Shown here: piece by piece, positions 1-8,290 of the stretch
Numbering within the stretch: position 1 is the stretch's first letter
How the letters are laid out: every line of letters begins with the position of its first letter
DNA from: Bacillus sp. FJAT-29790
Lineage (GTDB): Bacteria; Bacillota; Bacilli; Bacillales; Cytobacillaceae
DNA: 39,617 nt
Direction: 5' to 3'
NCBI RefSeq assembly: GCF_019039215.1
Contig: NZ_JAHNZZ010000001.1
Coordinates: 861,307-900,923 of the forward strand
Translations under genes and position numbers: made by a program
Notes under the pieces: model-generated
Told to the model about the DNA's origin: nothing
Databases searched by the model: none
What the model saw: only the letters and a program-made list of their open reading frames with translations

Positions 1-179
1 TGAATAATTTGAGGTTTATATTTGCAATCCCACTTATTCTTATTGGTGCTTTTTTGATAGGGTTAACCAGTAATGGCATTGGTGTTAAAGGTAATGTCAT
101 TATGGATATTATAGGATGCGGATTAATGTTAATTGGATTTAAATTAATTGTTGCAAGAAAGAAAAATCAATCATCTTAA
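1..179 (+). CDS. Small two-helix membrane protein, 5' end cut by window
   Basis: An open frame runs from the window edge to TAA at 177-179. The first two bases, TG, followed by AAT AAT TTG suggest that only the A of the ATG is missing, giving a protein of about 59 residues. It has two hydrophobic stretches (FIFAIPLILIGAFLIGL and IIGCGLMLIGFKLIV) joined by a short polar turn, and a basic tail RKKNQSS. This is typical of small two-pass membrane proteins in Bacillus. I do not recognise the family and propose no function. No clear terminator follows. Confidence 0.5.
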   Translation, partial: NNLRFIFAIPLILIGAFLIGLTSNGIGVKGNVIMDIIGCGLMLIGFKLIVARKKNQSS

Positions 180-406
180 ACAAACGGGCGGATTTGTCTA
201 ACAAGGGGTTATTGCGGCAACTCTTTCTTTATTGAACTAAAGAAGCAGTTTAGTGGATGGAGGGATTAAAAAACATAAGTATTTAAAATTATGTGAAATT
301 CCAAAGATGTGCGGATTAACTCCTTAACTTGTCTCTATCAAAATGAACGCAATTTGCATTTACTTATTACATAATAGAATTTTTTTGAAAGGGTGTAATA
401 TTTACG

Positions 407-748
407 ATGGGTTGTAATAGTTCAAAACCCTGTGGTTCTTATACGGCTGATCCATCATTCTTCGCCTTTACTCGAGAATGCGACGGAGGCTTCGTTCAAG
501 TATATCGAGCATTTACAAAATGTCTTCCTACAGTAACACTCCATTTCGCTAATACTGGTAGCTGTCCCGTTACATTAATTGTAAAACAGAAGAAAAAACG
601 TCAATCAATTCAAATAGAACCGAACCATTCTTTTTATGCTTCTTTTGATTGTGTTAAGAAAGTAAAGGTTCAATGCAGTAATTCACCAGGAGGTACTTGT
701 GGCTTTTTTGGGGATATACAAATTCACGGTTGTGTTTCTTGCTGCTAA
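407..748 (+). CDS. Cysteine-rich Ena-like (DUF3992-like) endospore appendage candidate
   Basis: The 113-residue product has cysteines at both ends (start MGCNSSKPCGS, end HGCVSCC) and a beta-rich middle: VTLHFANTGSCPVTLIVK, then IEPNHSFYASFDCVKKVKVQC and GTCGFFGDIQI. A beta-sandwich with an N-terminal Cys connector and terminal cysteines is the known plan of the S-Ena/DUF3992 fibre subunits, which polymerise into disulfide-linked fibres on Bacillus spores. There is no signal peptide, as expected for a protein made in the mother cell. A GAAAGGGTG ribosome site lies about 12 nt before the ATG. CATAATAGA upstream (near 370) is one mismatch from the sigma-K -10 consensus CATAnnnTA, which is weak evidence. 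It stands alone, whereas ena genes are often paired. The family call rests on remembered pattern; another small coat protein is possible. Confidence 0.5.
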   Translation: MGCNSSKPCGSYTADPSFFAFTRECDGGFVQVYRAFTKCLPTVTLHFANTGSCPVTLIVKQKKKRQSIQIEPNHSFYASFDCVKKVKVQCSNSPGGTCGFFGDIQIHGCVSCC

Positions 749-918
749 TTTTGACCAATAACCTTAGAACACTAACAAACAAAAAAGGGCGAATCCTAAC
801 GTTAAAGTATCCCTTTATTAGCAATTTATCTTCTGCTAAAGGAAAAATAAAATGCCAGACATAAAGCCCATTTCTGAGCCGATGTCCAAAACTTTTGCCA
901 ATATTTTTTTCTTACCGT

Positions 919-966
919 GTTAGAAAAGGCTTAACTCAAAAAGAATTAGCAGACTTTTCATTCTAA
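919..966 (+). pseudogene. XRE-type helix-turn-helix remnant
   Basis: A short frame reads VRKGLTQKELADFSF and then stops. This is the recognisable first half of an XRE/Cro helix-turn-helix (R..kgLTQkELAd). The frame just upstream is interrupted by stops and nothing continues it downstream, so only a relic of the DNA-binding domain is left. The rest of 749-1168 shows no other gene. Confidence 0.45.
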
Positions 967-1169
967 AAAGGTAATGCTTTTTTAAGAACTACTTAGGTAA
1001 GTAACCTTGATTGAAGGGAAATTAATGCTTGTTGAAAAAAATCCTGACACATGGGAAGATCTTTAGGATTGTGTTGGTCAAATATTTGCAGATATTGGCT
1101 TTAATACTCAATTATACAGAAATATCAAGCGATAAAACGGCTAAACAACAGATTTTATCTGTTCCTCCA

Positions 1170-1376
1170 TTAATCATTCTTTTCTTTATTCTCCTTTTGC
1201 AATTTCTTGTTTATTTTGTATTGTTTAGAAATTCTTTTAATGATAAATAAACCTACAATTAAGGCAAATAAGTTTAGTGAATCACCAAAATTAATAGATA
1301 GACTAAAGTTGTTATTTATATTTATATCGTTCTTGTTTTTGGTAGTGCCTTTAGAATTATTTTCCCTGTTATTCAA
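1170..1376 (-). CDS. Possible small single-pass membrane protein
   Basis: On the minus strand a TTG codon follows GGGGGT by about 7 nt and opens a 68-residue frame. The first 25 residues are Asn/Lys-rich (MNNRENNSKGTTKNKND), followed by one hydrophobic segment (LNLFALIVGLFII) and a Lys/Glu-rich cytoplasmic-type tail. The positive-inside arrangement and the good ribosome site favour this strand over the overlapping plus-strand frames at 1029-1250 and 1207-1479, whose translations look like random AT-rich hydrophobic sequence. No family recognised. It sits in a decay zone, so it may be a remnant. Confidence 0.4.
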   Translation of the reverse strand: MNNRENNSKGTTKNKNDININNNFSLSINFGDSLNLFALIVGLFIIKRISKQYKINKKLQKENKEKND

Positions 1377-1493
1377 ATTTATACCCCCGATTTGTTTATA
1401 CTTCTTTCACGATTGTTACTCCTTATACATTGATAAAATATATGAACAAGTATATCCTTGTATGCTGACAAGGAAGTGAATGATTACACTTAG

Positions 1494-1867
1494 GTTCTAG
1501 TCAAGCCTAAATATGTTTCACAGTGAGATGAGTTGCCAGACAATTACCCAAATGAAGATATGACCGTCGGGAGTGAGGTTGTTTGGGAATTTCCATACGG
1601 GGGAGAATCAATAGCTAGAATTATGAAGGCGGTCGAAAATAAAGAATTAAAAATTGCATTGATTGTTACCAATTAGAAAGTACAGCCGTTAGAAGGGGAT
1701 ATTTCTTATCTTTATCAATTAGAATCGAATGGCGAAGGTACGCTTCTAAAAATTGAAATTGGGGATTTTTCACTATACAGAATGGTGAAATGTATTATGA
1801 AGCATCAGTAGAGTTTGTAGAGAAGGCGAAACAATTGATCAAAAATTTAGCAGAAGCCCTTAATTGA
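1494..1867 (+). pseudogene. Decayed SRPBCC/AHSA1-like protein
   Basis: Three pieces of one protein can be read. The first has an in-frame TGA near 1530 and ends at a TAG near 1675 (PDNYPNEDMTVGSEVVWEF, then RIMKAVENKELKIALIVTN). It continues in the same frame as VQPLEGDISYLYQLESNGEG and TLLKIEIGDF. A frameshift near 1775 leads to MYYEASVEFVEKAKQLIKNL and a TGA at 1865-1867. The order of strands followed by a long C-terminal helix resembles SRPBCC (START-like, AHSA1) domains, but that assignment is by pattern only. Two stops and one frameshift make it clearly non-functional. Confidence 0.45.
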
Positions 1868-1904
1868 TATGTTTTTAGTGAACATTCATAAATACAATAT
1901 ACAT

Positions 1905-1937
1905 ATCCCTCAGTGCCACACTAAGGGATTATTTTTA
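1905..1937 (+). terminator. Rho-independent terminator
   Basis: ATCCCTCAGTG pairs with CACTAAGGGAT across a three-base loop, with one bulge, and is followed by TATTTTT. It lies 38 nt after the stop of the decayed SRPBCC-like gene and is probably its original terminator. Confidence 0.6.
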
Positions 1938-1950
1938 ATTTACAATAACA

Positions 1951-2071
1951 TTATATCAATTTCCTCCAGGATAGATTAAGGAAGGGTTTGCAATATTGTT
2001 TAATTGTAGGATCATCTACAATCGTCCCATAGTTTCTTGCAATCTGCCAAAGAGTCTCACCCAGAATAATT
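1951..2071 (-). pseudogene. LysM-domain fragment, cut by a repeat element
   Basis: Read on the minus strand, the fragment gives ILGETLWQIARNYGTIVDDP followed by TIKQYCKPFLNLSWRKLI and a stop. GETLWQIARNYGT matches the LysM core (GDTLWkIAkkYgt), a peptidoglycan/chitin-binding domain usually found at protein ends. The reading frame is lost exactly where the palindromic repeat at 2072-2127 begins, so the repeat seems to have inserted into, or replaced, the upstream part of the gene. Confidence 0.5.
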
Positions 2072-2127
2072 GGTGCCAGACCCCCCAGTACAGTAATACT
2101 TTAATTCACTGGGGTCAGGCATCTTTT
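2072..2127. repeat. Palindromic REP-like repeat, copy 1
   Basis: Left arm GGTGCCAGACCCCCCAGT, centre AGTAATACTTTA, right arm ACTGGGGTCAGGCATC. It is one of eight related elements in the window and abuts the broken LysM fragment. No coding sequence lies within it. Confidence 0.75.
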
Positions 2128-2284
2128 GAGAAGGAAGCAGCTTTTATTAGTTAGATTATAGACACATAGACTTACAAACTTATAAGAAGTTTGATATTCT
2201 AAATTAATGAACCATTATTTATAATAATTGTAATTTATTGATAAAATTTATTAGCTTTCAGCTATAAATAAGGAAATTTATTAC

Positions 2285-2493
2285 ATGCTTGTATATGAAG
2301 CTACTAAAAGTGAATTTATCACAATGCTCATGATGGAATGATTGTTGACCGGATAACAGAGAAGTTCATGGAACAAATTGGTCGCACATTTAAGATCGAG
2401 GTAAGGTCATGGGAAAACTCAATGATGCATATGTATCGATTATTGAATGACGATGAAATTCCAAATGTGAAAACAAGAAAAATCAGGAAGTGA
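2285..2493 (+). pseudogene. N-terminal remnant of a DUF2075-type helicase
   Basis: The start is intact: AAGGAAA ribosome site, then ATG giving MLVYEATKSEF. A frameshift near 2320 moves to a second frame reading DGMIVDRITEKFMEQIGRTF, then VRSWENSMMHMYRLLNDDEI and a TGA at 2491. The order vYEaTKsEF - I.ekf...GR - SWeNSm.yMy.vLnD.eIP is the N-terminal signature I associate with DUF2075 (DNA/RNA helicase domain) proteins. The ATPase part is gone and the next gene begins directly after. Confidence 0.6.
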
Positions 2494-2528
2494 TAGTGAT
2501 TACGCTCAAAAGGGGGGGAAACACGTTT

Positions 2529-4601
2529 ATGAATCCAGTAAAAATAGATTCCATTTCTATCACTGCAATAAGAGAAAAAGACGTGGAATTCATCATTGAT
2601 TGGTTCGATCAGCATCAGCAATCGTTCTACACACTTGGTTGGTCCTATCTTAGTAATCAGCAGCAAATGGAAGAGCTCTTTTACCAGTCCATTATAGAAG
2701 TCCAAAAGGAATGTCCTCGATATAAAAGTAAAACACCTTTCGAAACGCAGGTTACATCCATTTTCATACATAACTGTCGAGAGCTTTCTGGTGATAGAAG
2801 TTTGCAAGGTTCGGAGGAAACTGAGCCACCACGTCAGGGTGTATTTAAAGCACTTGATCAATTGCAACAGGACGAGAAAGAAGCTATAGTCCTTACATAT
2901 GTACAAGGATTCTCTCGAGAGGAAGCGGCGCATCTTCTCCAAGTTTCAGTGGAAATGATGAAAGAACTTTTGTTTTTCGGAATCCAGTCACTTAGAAACG
3001 AAATGAGGTCCGGAACAACCTTTCATGGCTGTAAGGAGTATCAAAAGGATTACCTCGATTACTTAGAAAGAAAGATGAATCGGCCGAAAAAGATTGATTT
3101 CGAAGTACATATTTATCATTGTCAAGAATGTCAGGAGGATCTGGCTACCTTTCAGGATGTCATGTTAACCATGTTAAATCTTACTGAAAGGATTGGGGAT
3201 TTCCATGTGCCAGCTGATTTCATGGAGAATGTCAAAGCTAGGCTAGCAGAAAAGGATAAGCACAGACAGCTGAAGTTCAAGAAACGTAAAAGAATGGGGA
3301 TTATTTTTGCAAGTGTTTTCGTATTATTAATGGGTATAGAATTTTTTACAAGGTCTTTTACCAACCTCTACTATACATTGACAGAAGATGATCAGCAATT
3401 GCGTGTCTTTTTACAACAGGGCCTCGGTGAGAGGCTGAACCTGGAAACGGAAAGCAATGGGGTGAAAATTAGAATCAAGAGCGCGATTGCTGATGATATT
3501 CAGACGCTTGTTTTTTATGAAATAGAAGATACAGCTGAAGATAATCAATATGTGATCGATTATTATGAGGGTTTATCTGTGGAGAATGAACATGAAATCA
3601 TGAGTAGTGATACATATCCAAGATACTATCCTCCTGACTTTAAATCGGATGTAAATAATAAAGAAAAAAACGTGTTTCAAGGAAAGATGAGTTTACTACC
3701 ACTCTCAACGGATAATGGGACAATCAAACTTAAGATTACAAAACTTCAAAAATTGATTCGTGATTCCTCTGACCAGAATAGTTTTAATGCTTACGTGAAC
3801 ATGGACTATGATATAGGGGATTGGAGCTTCGAGATCCCTGTAACGAAACAGCCCTCTACCGAATATGCATTGAATGAAGAAACAGAAGTTGAGGGGATCC
3901 CAGTTCGATTTGAAAAACTAACCATTGCTCCAACAGCGACGATTCTGCAATATGCTATTAATAGTGAACAGCCAAAGATGCAGATAGAACAACTTAATCT
4001 TAACAATCTAGAAGTGAACAATAAAAAAGTGAAAGCTGATAGATATGGTAGCTCTCATTTATATTCAAACATGGATTGGATTACACTTCAAAAACACTTT
4101 GACCCACTTTTTGGAGAAAAACCAAAAGGGGTTAACGTTCAATTCGAATCTGTTCATTTAATGATTTGGGATCAGAATACTATCATACTGGATGTTGCCG
4201 GAGAATATCCTCGAACCTTTGAATATGCTGGTACTACAATCTCCATTGACAAGGTCGAAGTGGGGGATCCTACCACTATTGTCATAAGTAATCATGAAAT
4301 CAAGAATCGGCCATATGAGTCGATTGAATTCCATATTGTGGGTGAGGATGAGAATGAAGTTAGTGGGTGGGAGATGTCTTCTGAAGGAGTGCTTGTTGAT
4401 AAAAACGGGGACGAATTCGATATGAATGAAATCCCTATTGCATATGATGAAATCGATCAGCCCCGTTATTTCACTACTGTTCAAGACATAAAGGTTCACA
4501 GTAACAACGCTGGAGAGGGCGTGATTCCTAAAAGGCTTGAGATTGATGGATATCGTACAAAAAAATATTTGGATGATGTTGTAAAGATTCCTTTGGAATA
4601 G
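2529..4601 (+). CDS. ECF sigma / membrane anti-sigma fusion with DUF4179-like ectodomain
   Basis: A 690-residue protein combining two normally separate partners. Residues about 25-100 look like sigma region 2 (MEELFYQSIIEVQKECPRYK). Residues about 105-155 carry sigma region 4 with a helix-turn-helix (GFSREEAAHLLQVS). A zinc-binding anti-sigma motif H-x3-C-x2-C (HIYHCQEC) follows near 200, then a basic stretch and one membrane helix (GIIFASVFVLLMGIEFF) near 260. About 400 extracytoplasmic residues follow, resembling DUF4179/DUF5643 domains of Bacillus anti-sigma-type proteins. I chose the ATG at 2529 because GGGGGGG lies 8 nt upstream; a GTG at 2490 in the same frame has no such site. The sigma part is tied to the membrane, so release would need proteolysis or conformational change (inference). 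No dedicated terminator; a palindromic repeat follows. Confidence 0.8.
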   Translation: MNPVKIDSISITAIREKDVEFIIDWFDQHQQSFYTLGWSYLSNQQQMEELFYQSIIEVQKECPRYKSKTPFETQVTSIFIHNCRELSGDRSLQGSEETEPPRQGVFKALDQLQQDEKEAIVLTYVQGFSREEAAHLLQVSVEMMKELLFFGIQSLRNEMRSGTTFHGCKEYQKDYLDYLERKMNRPKKIDFEVHIYHCQECQEDLATFQDVMLTMLNLTERIGDFHVPADFMENVKARLAEKDKHRQLKFKKRKRMGIIFASVFVLLMGIEFFTRSFTNLYYTLTEDDQQLRVFLQQGLGERLNLETESNGVKIRIKSAIADDIQTLVFYEIEDTAEDNQYVIDYYEGLSVENEHEIMSSDTYPRYYPPDFKSDVNNKEKNVFQGKMSLLPLSTDNGTIKLKITKLQKLIRDSSDQNSFNAYVNMDYDIGDWSFEIPVTKQPSTEYALNEETEVEGIPVRFEKLTIAPTATILQYAINSEQPKMQIEQLNLNNLEVNNKKVKADRYGSSHLYSNMDWITLQKHFDPLFGEKPKGVNVQFESVHLMIWDQNTIILDVAGEYPRTFEYAGTTISIDKVEVGDPTTIVISNHEIKNRPYESIEFHIVGEDENEVSGWEMSSEGVLVDKNGDEFDMNEIPIAYDEIDQPRYFTTVQDIKVHSNNAGEGVIPKRLEIDGYRTKKYLDDVVKIPLE

Positions 4602-4656
4602 CTGGCGAAGGAAAGGAATGAGGTAATACAGAAAGCATGATAGATATTTCAACTTT

Positions 4657-4709
4657 TGGGCCAGCCCCCTAGTCCGATAAAGTTTTAATGTACTGGGGGA
4701 TTGGCCAAC
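4657..4709. repeat. Palindromic REP-like repeat, copy 2
   Basis: TGGGCCAGCCCCCTAGT pairs with ACTGGGGGATTGGCCA around a centre GATAAAGTTTTA. It lies 55 nt after the sigma/anti-sigma fusion gene and may serve as its transcript end, though no T-run follows. Confidence 0.65.
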
Positions 4710-4773
4710 TAGCCTGGGAACGCCTAAACCTTCGATGTTTAGAGTCGCATTTGCCTATAAATTAATTTGATTC

Positions 4774-4805
4774 AGCTCAAGCGATGGATGCTTGGGCTTT
4801 TTTAT
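4774..4805 (+). terminator. Rho-independent terminator
   Basis: AGCTCAAGC and GCTTGGGCT form a 9-bp stem with one G-T pair and a 7-nt loop, followed by TTTTTT. It lies between the fusion gene and ydeI. Together with the repeat at 4657, this accounts for the gap from 4602 to 4921; I see no gene there. Confidence 0.75.
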
Positions 4806-4921
4806 GTCCAAAATGTAATTAGCGACATAAGCTCCTTGAAACTTTCCAAGCCAGTTCTGCTTGACACGACACTATTTTATGTCCTATTATGAATCGGAAA
4901 ATTGAAGCGGGGTGTTCCTTG

Positions 4922-5515
4922 ATGACAAATAGTCGAATGAATCCTAAGGTTGATGAATTTTTAAGTAAAGCTAAAAAGTGGAAGGAAGAATATGAGAAGT
5001 TGAGAAATATTGTTCTTGACTGTGACCTGACCGAAGAGTTCAAGTGGATGCATCCTTGTTACACGTTTGAGAAAAAAAACATCGTTTTAATACATGGATT
5101 TAAAGAATATTGTGCGCTTCTGTTTCACAAAGGTACCCTGTTAAAGGATGCCCATGGGATTCTAATCCAACAAACGGAGAACGTACAGGCGGCGCGCCAG
5201 ATTCGGTTCACCAATGTGCAAGAAATAATTGAAATGGAACCTGTCTTGAAAGCATATATAAATGAAGCCATTGAAGTTGAAAAAGCCGGTTTGAAAGTGA
5301 AATTGAAAGAGAATACAGAATACATCATTCCAGAAGAACTTCAATGTAAATTCGATGAAATCCCTGACTTGAAAACTGCTTTTGAGGCGTTGACACCGGG
5401 ACGGCAAAGAGCATACATACTTTATTTTTCGGGGGCCAAACAATCCAAAACACGGGATTCAAGGATTGAAAAATATATGCAGCAAATTCTCAATGGAAAG
5501 GGATTAAATGATTAG
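4922..5515 (+). CDS. ydeI: YdeI-family protein (DUF1801 / OmdA-like)
   Basis: A 197-residue cytoplasmic protein. The N-terminal half is DUF1801-like: NPKVDEFLSKAKKWKEEYEKLR, with LTEEFKWMHPCYTFEKKNIV and FKEYCALLFHKGTLLKD. This fold is shared with YdhG and iron-chaperone-like proteins. The C-terminal part has the YdeI/OmpD-associated signature (IPEELQCKFDEIPDLKTAFE and LTPGRQRAYILYFSGAKQSK, then TRDSRIEKY). An in-frame ATG at 4889 has no ribosome site, while ATG 4922 follows GCGGGGTG by about 9 nt. It is monocistronic between two terminators. The biochemical role of the family is not settled. Confidence 0.85.
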   Translation: MTNSRMNPKVDEFLSKAKKWKEEYEKLRNIVLDCDLTEEFKWMHPCYTFEKKNIVLIHGFKEYCALLFHKGTLLKDAHGILIQQTENVQAARQIRFTNVQEIIEMEPVLKAYINEAIEVEKAGLKVKLKENTEYIIPEELQCKFDEIPDLKTAFEALTPGRQRAYILYFSGAKQSKTRDSRIEKYMQQILNGKGLND

Positions 5516-5547
5516 TATATTCGATGGGAAAATCAATTAAAAAAGCA

Positions 5548-5585
5548 AAAGCTGACATGGGATATTGCCTTCGTCAGCTTTTTTA
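5548..5585 (+). terminator. Rho-independent terminator of ydeI
   Basis: AAAGCTGAC pairs with GTCAGCTTT across a 16-nt loop, followed by a T-run. It starts 33 nt after the ydeI stop. Confidence 0.85.
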
Positions 5586-5689
5586 TGTTAAAACGTTAAA
5601 CGTGATACCTGTTCGTCTCCGATAATAAGCCCGTCTATTTCTTGGAAACCTATAAATGCCCCCAATGACGGACAATTTTTAGTATATTT

Positions 5690-5731
5690 TCAAATTTAAA
5701 GACTCTAATCAATGGGCTATAGATTAGAGTC
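5690..5731 (-). terminator. Terminator of the cyanophycinase operon
   Basis: GACTCTAATC and GATTAGAGTC form a perfect 10-bp stem with an 11-nt loop. Read on the minus strand it is followed by TTTAAATTTG. It lies 18 nt downstream of the cyanophycinase stop codon. Confidence 0.65.
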
Positions 5732-5748
5732 TCCGTTGCAAAGGTATT

Positions 5749-7059
5749 CTATTTATCTATTTGGATTTTGATTGTAATTGGTTCAACGTCCATTTGAACG
5801 TTTAATGCGGCGTATGATCCGACTTTGTCAATTCTGCCCCAGAACCCTTCCGTTTTGTTTGTTTTTCTAAAGGTAAATTTGAAGCCGATTCCTTTTTTGT
5901 CGTCCTCCATGTCAAACCAAATGGCTTCTGCTTTTTTGGCCTCGTTATCAATGAGGTCTTCAGTTAGCACCTTTTTTAATACTTGCGGACCGAAGATATC
6001 GGTTGCCATTGGATTTTTGCTATAGTATTCGATCCCTTTTGTCGTTTCGTGCTTTTTATTAAGATCGAACGTCCCAGCAGTTACGTTGAAACGGTCGCCT
6101 TTTTCCAAGTAGTGCATCGTTACATTGTTCATCGTAAAGCGCTTCCCCTTAGGTGTTGTCGCCCCCTGTAAATCGACAATTAATAAGCCGCTCTCACCAA
6201 CAACTTCTATACTGTCATCCGCGCCATGGTATACCATGGCGGAATTTTCATCAATTCCAAAGCCATAACGTGTTTTATTATATTGGGTTGCCACAAGCAA
6301 ACGTCCAAAACGACCCCGTTCGAGAAAATGCTGGTCAACAATTCCGTGTGGAAAAAATCCGAAACCGGTAGTTAGATACAGTTGATCGTTATCTACCTCT
6401 TGATCAGAGTGTTTAAGAAGATGAACTCCTTCCGTTAAGGCACTGACGCTCGTTCCATTCGCAATCATCGGATTGCTCATAATCGCAGCTCCTGCACTTG
6501 AACCGCCAAGAACCGCGCCGTTTTCATATATTTTTCGAATGGCTTTTAATACGACTGTATCTTCTCCATCTGATGTCATTAACGTTTTAACATGTCGTAA
6601 TTGATCACCGCCCACAAACCAAATCGCGTCAGCTTCTTCTATTTTTTTCGCTATTTCGGGACTATTTCCGTTATCCTTCCACGCAGATTCATCCACGTCC
6701 TTTGTCGAAGGATCATCAATTACTGCGATTGGTGCCGTATAAATATTCGCAGCGGAAACACCGTAGTGAACGAAATCCTCTTTATATGCATTAGCACTTC
6801 CAATCGGTTCAGCGCTAGAAGCAGGAATAATCGCAATCTCTAAATCTTTTAGAGACTTCCCTTTATATTGTTGGGCTAAAGTTAAGTATTCCTTGTAAAC
6901 CGCCTCATTATCTGAATCCAGAGCACCACCAACAATGACGAGCGAACCAGCATTCTTAGTTACATTTTTATTATTCTGAGCTGCTTCTACATCATATGAT
7001 GATATCGTTATGGCAAACACCGTTAACACAAGAACACAAATAATGGATAATTTCCTCAA
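5749..7059 (-). CDS. Secreted cyanophycinase (peptidase family S51)
   Basis: Cyanophycinases cut the polymer cyanophycin (poly-Asp with Arg side chains) into beta-Asp-Arg dipeptides. The 436-residue product begins with a signal peptide (basic MRKLS, hydrophobic IICVLVLTVFAITI, likely cleavage after VEA), so the enzyme is exported. The S51 core is present: VIVGGALDSDNE, IWFVGGDQLRH, the nucleophile elbow GGSSAGAAIM, and FFPHGIVDQHFLERGRFGRL. I place the start at the TTG at 7059, which follows GGAGGG by 7 nt; an earlier TTG at 7086 overlaps iadA and lacks a site. The roughly 150-residue C-terminal extension is beta-rich. It is the last gene of a three-gene operon after iadA (19-nt gap). The substrate is inferred; other beta-aspartyl polymers cannot be excluded. 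Confidence 0.85.
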   Translation of the reverse strand: MRKLSIICVLVLTVFAITISSYDVEAAQNNKNVTKNAGSLVIVGGALDSDNEAVYKEYLTLAQQYKGKSLKDLEIAIIPASSAEPIGSANAYKEDFVHYGVSAANIYTAPIAVIDDPSTKDVDESAWKDNGNSPEIAKKIEEADAIWFVGGDQLRHVKTLMTSDGEDTVVLKAIRKIYENGAVLGGSSAGAAIMSNPMIANGTSVSALTEGVHLLKHSDQEVDNDQLYLTTGFGFFPHGIVDQHFLERGRFGRLLVATQYNKTRYGFGIDENSAMVYHGADDSIEVVGESGLLIVDLQGATTPKGKRFTMNNVTMHYLEKGDRFNVTAGTFDLNKKHETTKGIEYYSKNPMATDIFGPQVLKKVLTEDLIDNEAKKAEAIWFDMEDDKKGIGFKFTFRKTNKTEGFWGRIDKVGSYAALNVQMDVEPITIKIQIDK

Positions 7060-7078
7060 CTTTAATCCCTCCAATTTT

Positions 7079-8251
7079 TTATTCAAATGTACCTTTTACA
7101 ATCGGCACTTTATTTTCGACCATCACTTTCCCTTTGGCGATGACAGTGTCAATATCGAGAGTCTCTTTATCTAGTAAAACAATGTCAGCATCTGTTCCTT
7201 CTTCAATGCGACCCTTGTTCGAAAGCTTAAGCACATTTGCAGGGTTTAATGTAATAACCTGCAGGGCTGTTTCTAATGAAATTCCATCATTGATAACGGC
7301 ATCTCGCGCCTCCATATATAAGGAGGAAACTTTTCCAACTTGAAGACCAATTAATTCTCCATTTTCGTTAAAAGTAGGCAGACTGCCTTGGCCATCAGAC
7401 GAAAAAGTAATATTTTTTAGCGGCACACCGGCATCAAGCATCCGCTTCAACCCTTCGCTGCACTTCACTTCTCCTTCTTCAAAAAACTGCGGAACGGAAC
7501 TCGTCGTAAAATCAACGTAACCACCGTTTTTGGCATACTCAATCCCAGCCAGGAATAAATCTTCATTCCGGTTAATATGGGTTGGGTGAAAGTGGGAAAT
7601 AGGAATATTCGTCTTTTCAATGACTTCCTCAATCAAAGAGAGCTTATCTGCCCCATCGCCGAGATGAATCTCAACAAGGCCGGCCTTACCAGCTAAAATC
7701 CCGCCATTTCGGGCAGCGGTAGCAATTCTTGCAATTTCATCAGCCGCTGGTTCCGATGACCGATGATCGGCGATGGCAATTTCGCCAATCCCGATAATTT
7801 TGTCAATAAAAATGAGATCTTCCTCGATTTTGCCTGTGATCGTTCTTACTGGCAACTGATACGAACCTGAATGAATAAAGCATGTCACGCCTTCTTCTTC
7901 TAAGCCGTTCGCTTTCGCAAGCAGGCTTTCCATTCGTCTCGTTGTCCCATCCGTACCAAGAAGGCCGACGACCGTCGTAATGCCTGCAGTGGTTAAATCA
8001 GTTAACATCAACTCCGGCGTCCGGGTTTTGAAACCACCTTCGCCCCCGCCCCCAATGATATGAACATGGGCATCGATAAATCCAGGGACAACGATTTTGT
8101 CTGAAGCATCAATAATCGTAATAGGAACGAAATGATCAGGTTGTTCAATGAGCTCTCTTACATAACCGATTTTACTATCAACTAGCAATATATCCTTCTT
8201 GCCTAAATAATAAGGTGCATACACTTCCCCATTTTTAATTAAAGTAAGCAC
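7079..8251 (-). CDS. iadA: Isoaspartyl (beta-aspartyl) dipeptidase
   Basis: IadA is a binuclear zinc amidohydrolase (M38) that hydrolyses beta-aspartyl dipeptides, here probably beta-Asp-Arg to Asp and Arg in the cytoplasm. The 390-residue length is normal. Visible family motifs are VVPGFIDAHVHIIGGGGEGG (metal-binding HxH), TTVVGLLGTDG, GEIAIADHRSS, GLVEIHLGDG, HFHPTHINR and FSSDGQGSLP. The C-terminal GRIEEGTDADIVLLD is the usual amidohydrolase closing strand region. There is no signal peptide. It lies 39 nt after the transporter gene and 19 nt before the cyanophycinase gene, consistent with co-transcription. Confidence 0.93.
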   Translation of the reverse strand: MLTLIKNGEVYAPYYLGKKDILLVDSKIGYVRELIEQPDHFVPITIIDASDKIVVPGFIDAHVHIIGGGGEGGFKTRTPELMLTDLTTAGITTVVGLLGTDGTTRRMESLLAKANGLEEEGVTCFIHSGSYQLPVRTITGKIEEDLIFIDKIIGIGEIAIADHRSSEPAADEIARIATAARNGGILAGKAGLVEIHLGDGADKLSLIEEVIEKTNIPISHFHPTHINRNEDLFLAGIEYAKNGGYVDFTTSSVPQFFEEGEVKCSEGLKRMLDAGVPLKNITFSSDGQGSLPTFNENGELIGLQVGKVSSLYMEARDAVINDGISLETALQVITLNPANVLKLSNKGRIEEGTDADIVLLDKETLDIDTVIAKGKVMVENKVPIVKGTFE

Positions 8252-8290
8252 TATATTCCCCTCCTACGTTACACTCTAGATGTGCTCTTT

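Noticed and set aside
1207..1479. 90-residue plus-strand frame, overlapping the 1170-1376 minus-strand gene
   Set aside because: Its translation is the typical Phe/Leu/Ile-rich product of AT-rich DNA and it lacks a ribosome site, whereas the minus frame has GGGGGT at good spacing.
4158..4652. 164-residue minus-strand frame opposite the sigma/anti-sigma fusion
   Set aside because: No recognisable domain and antisense to the conserved outer domain; a chance frame.
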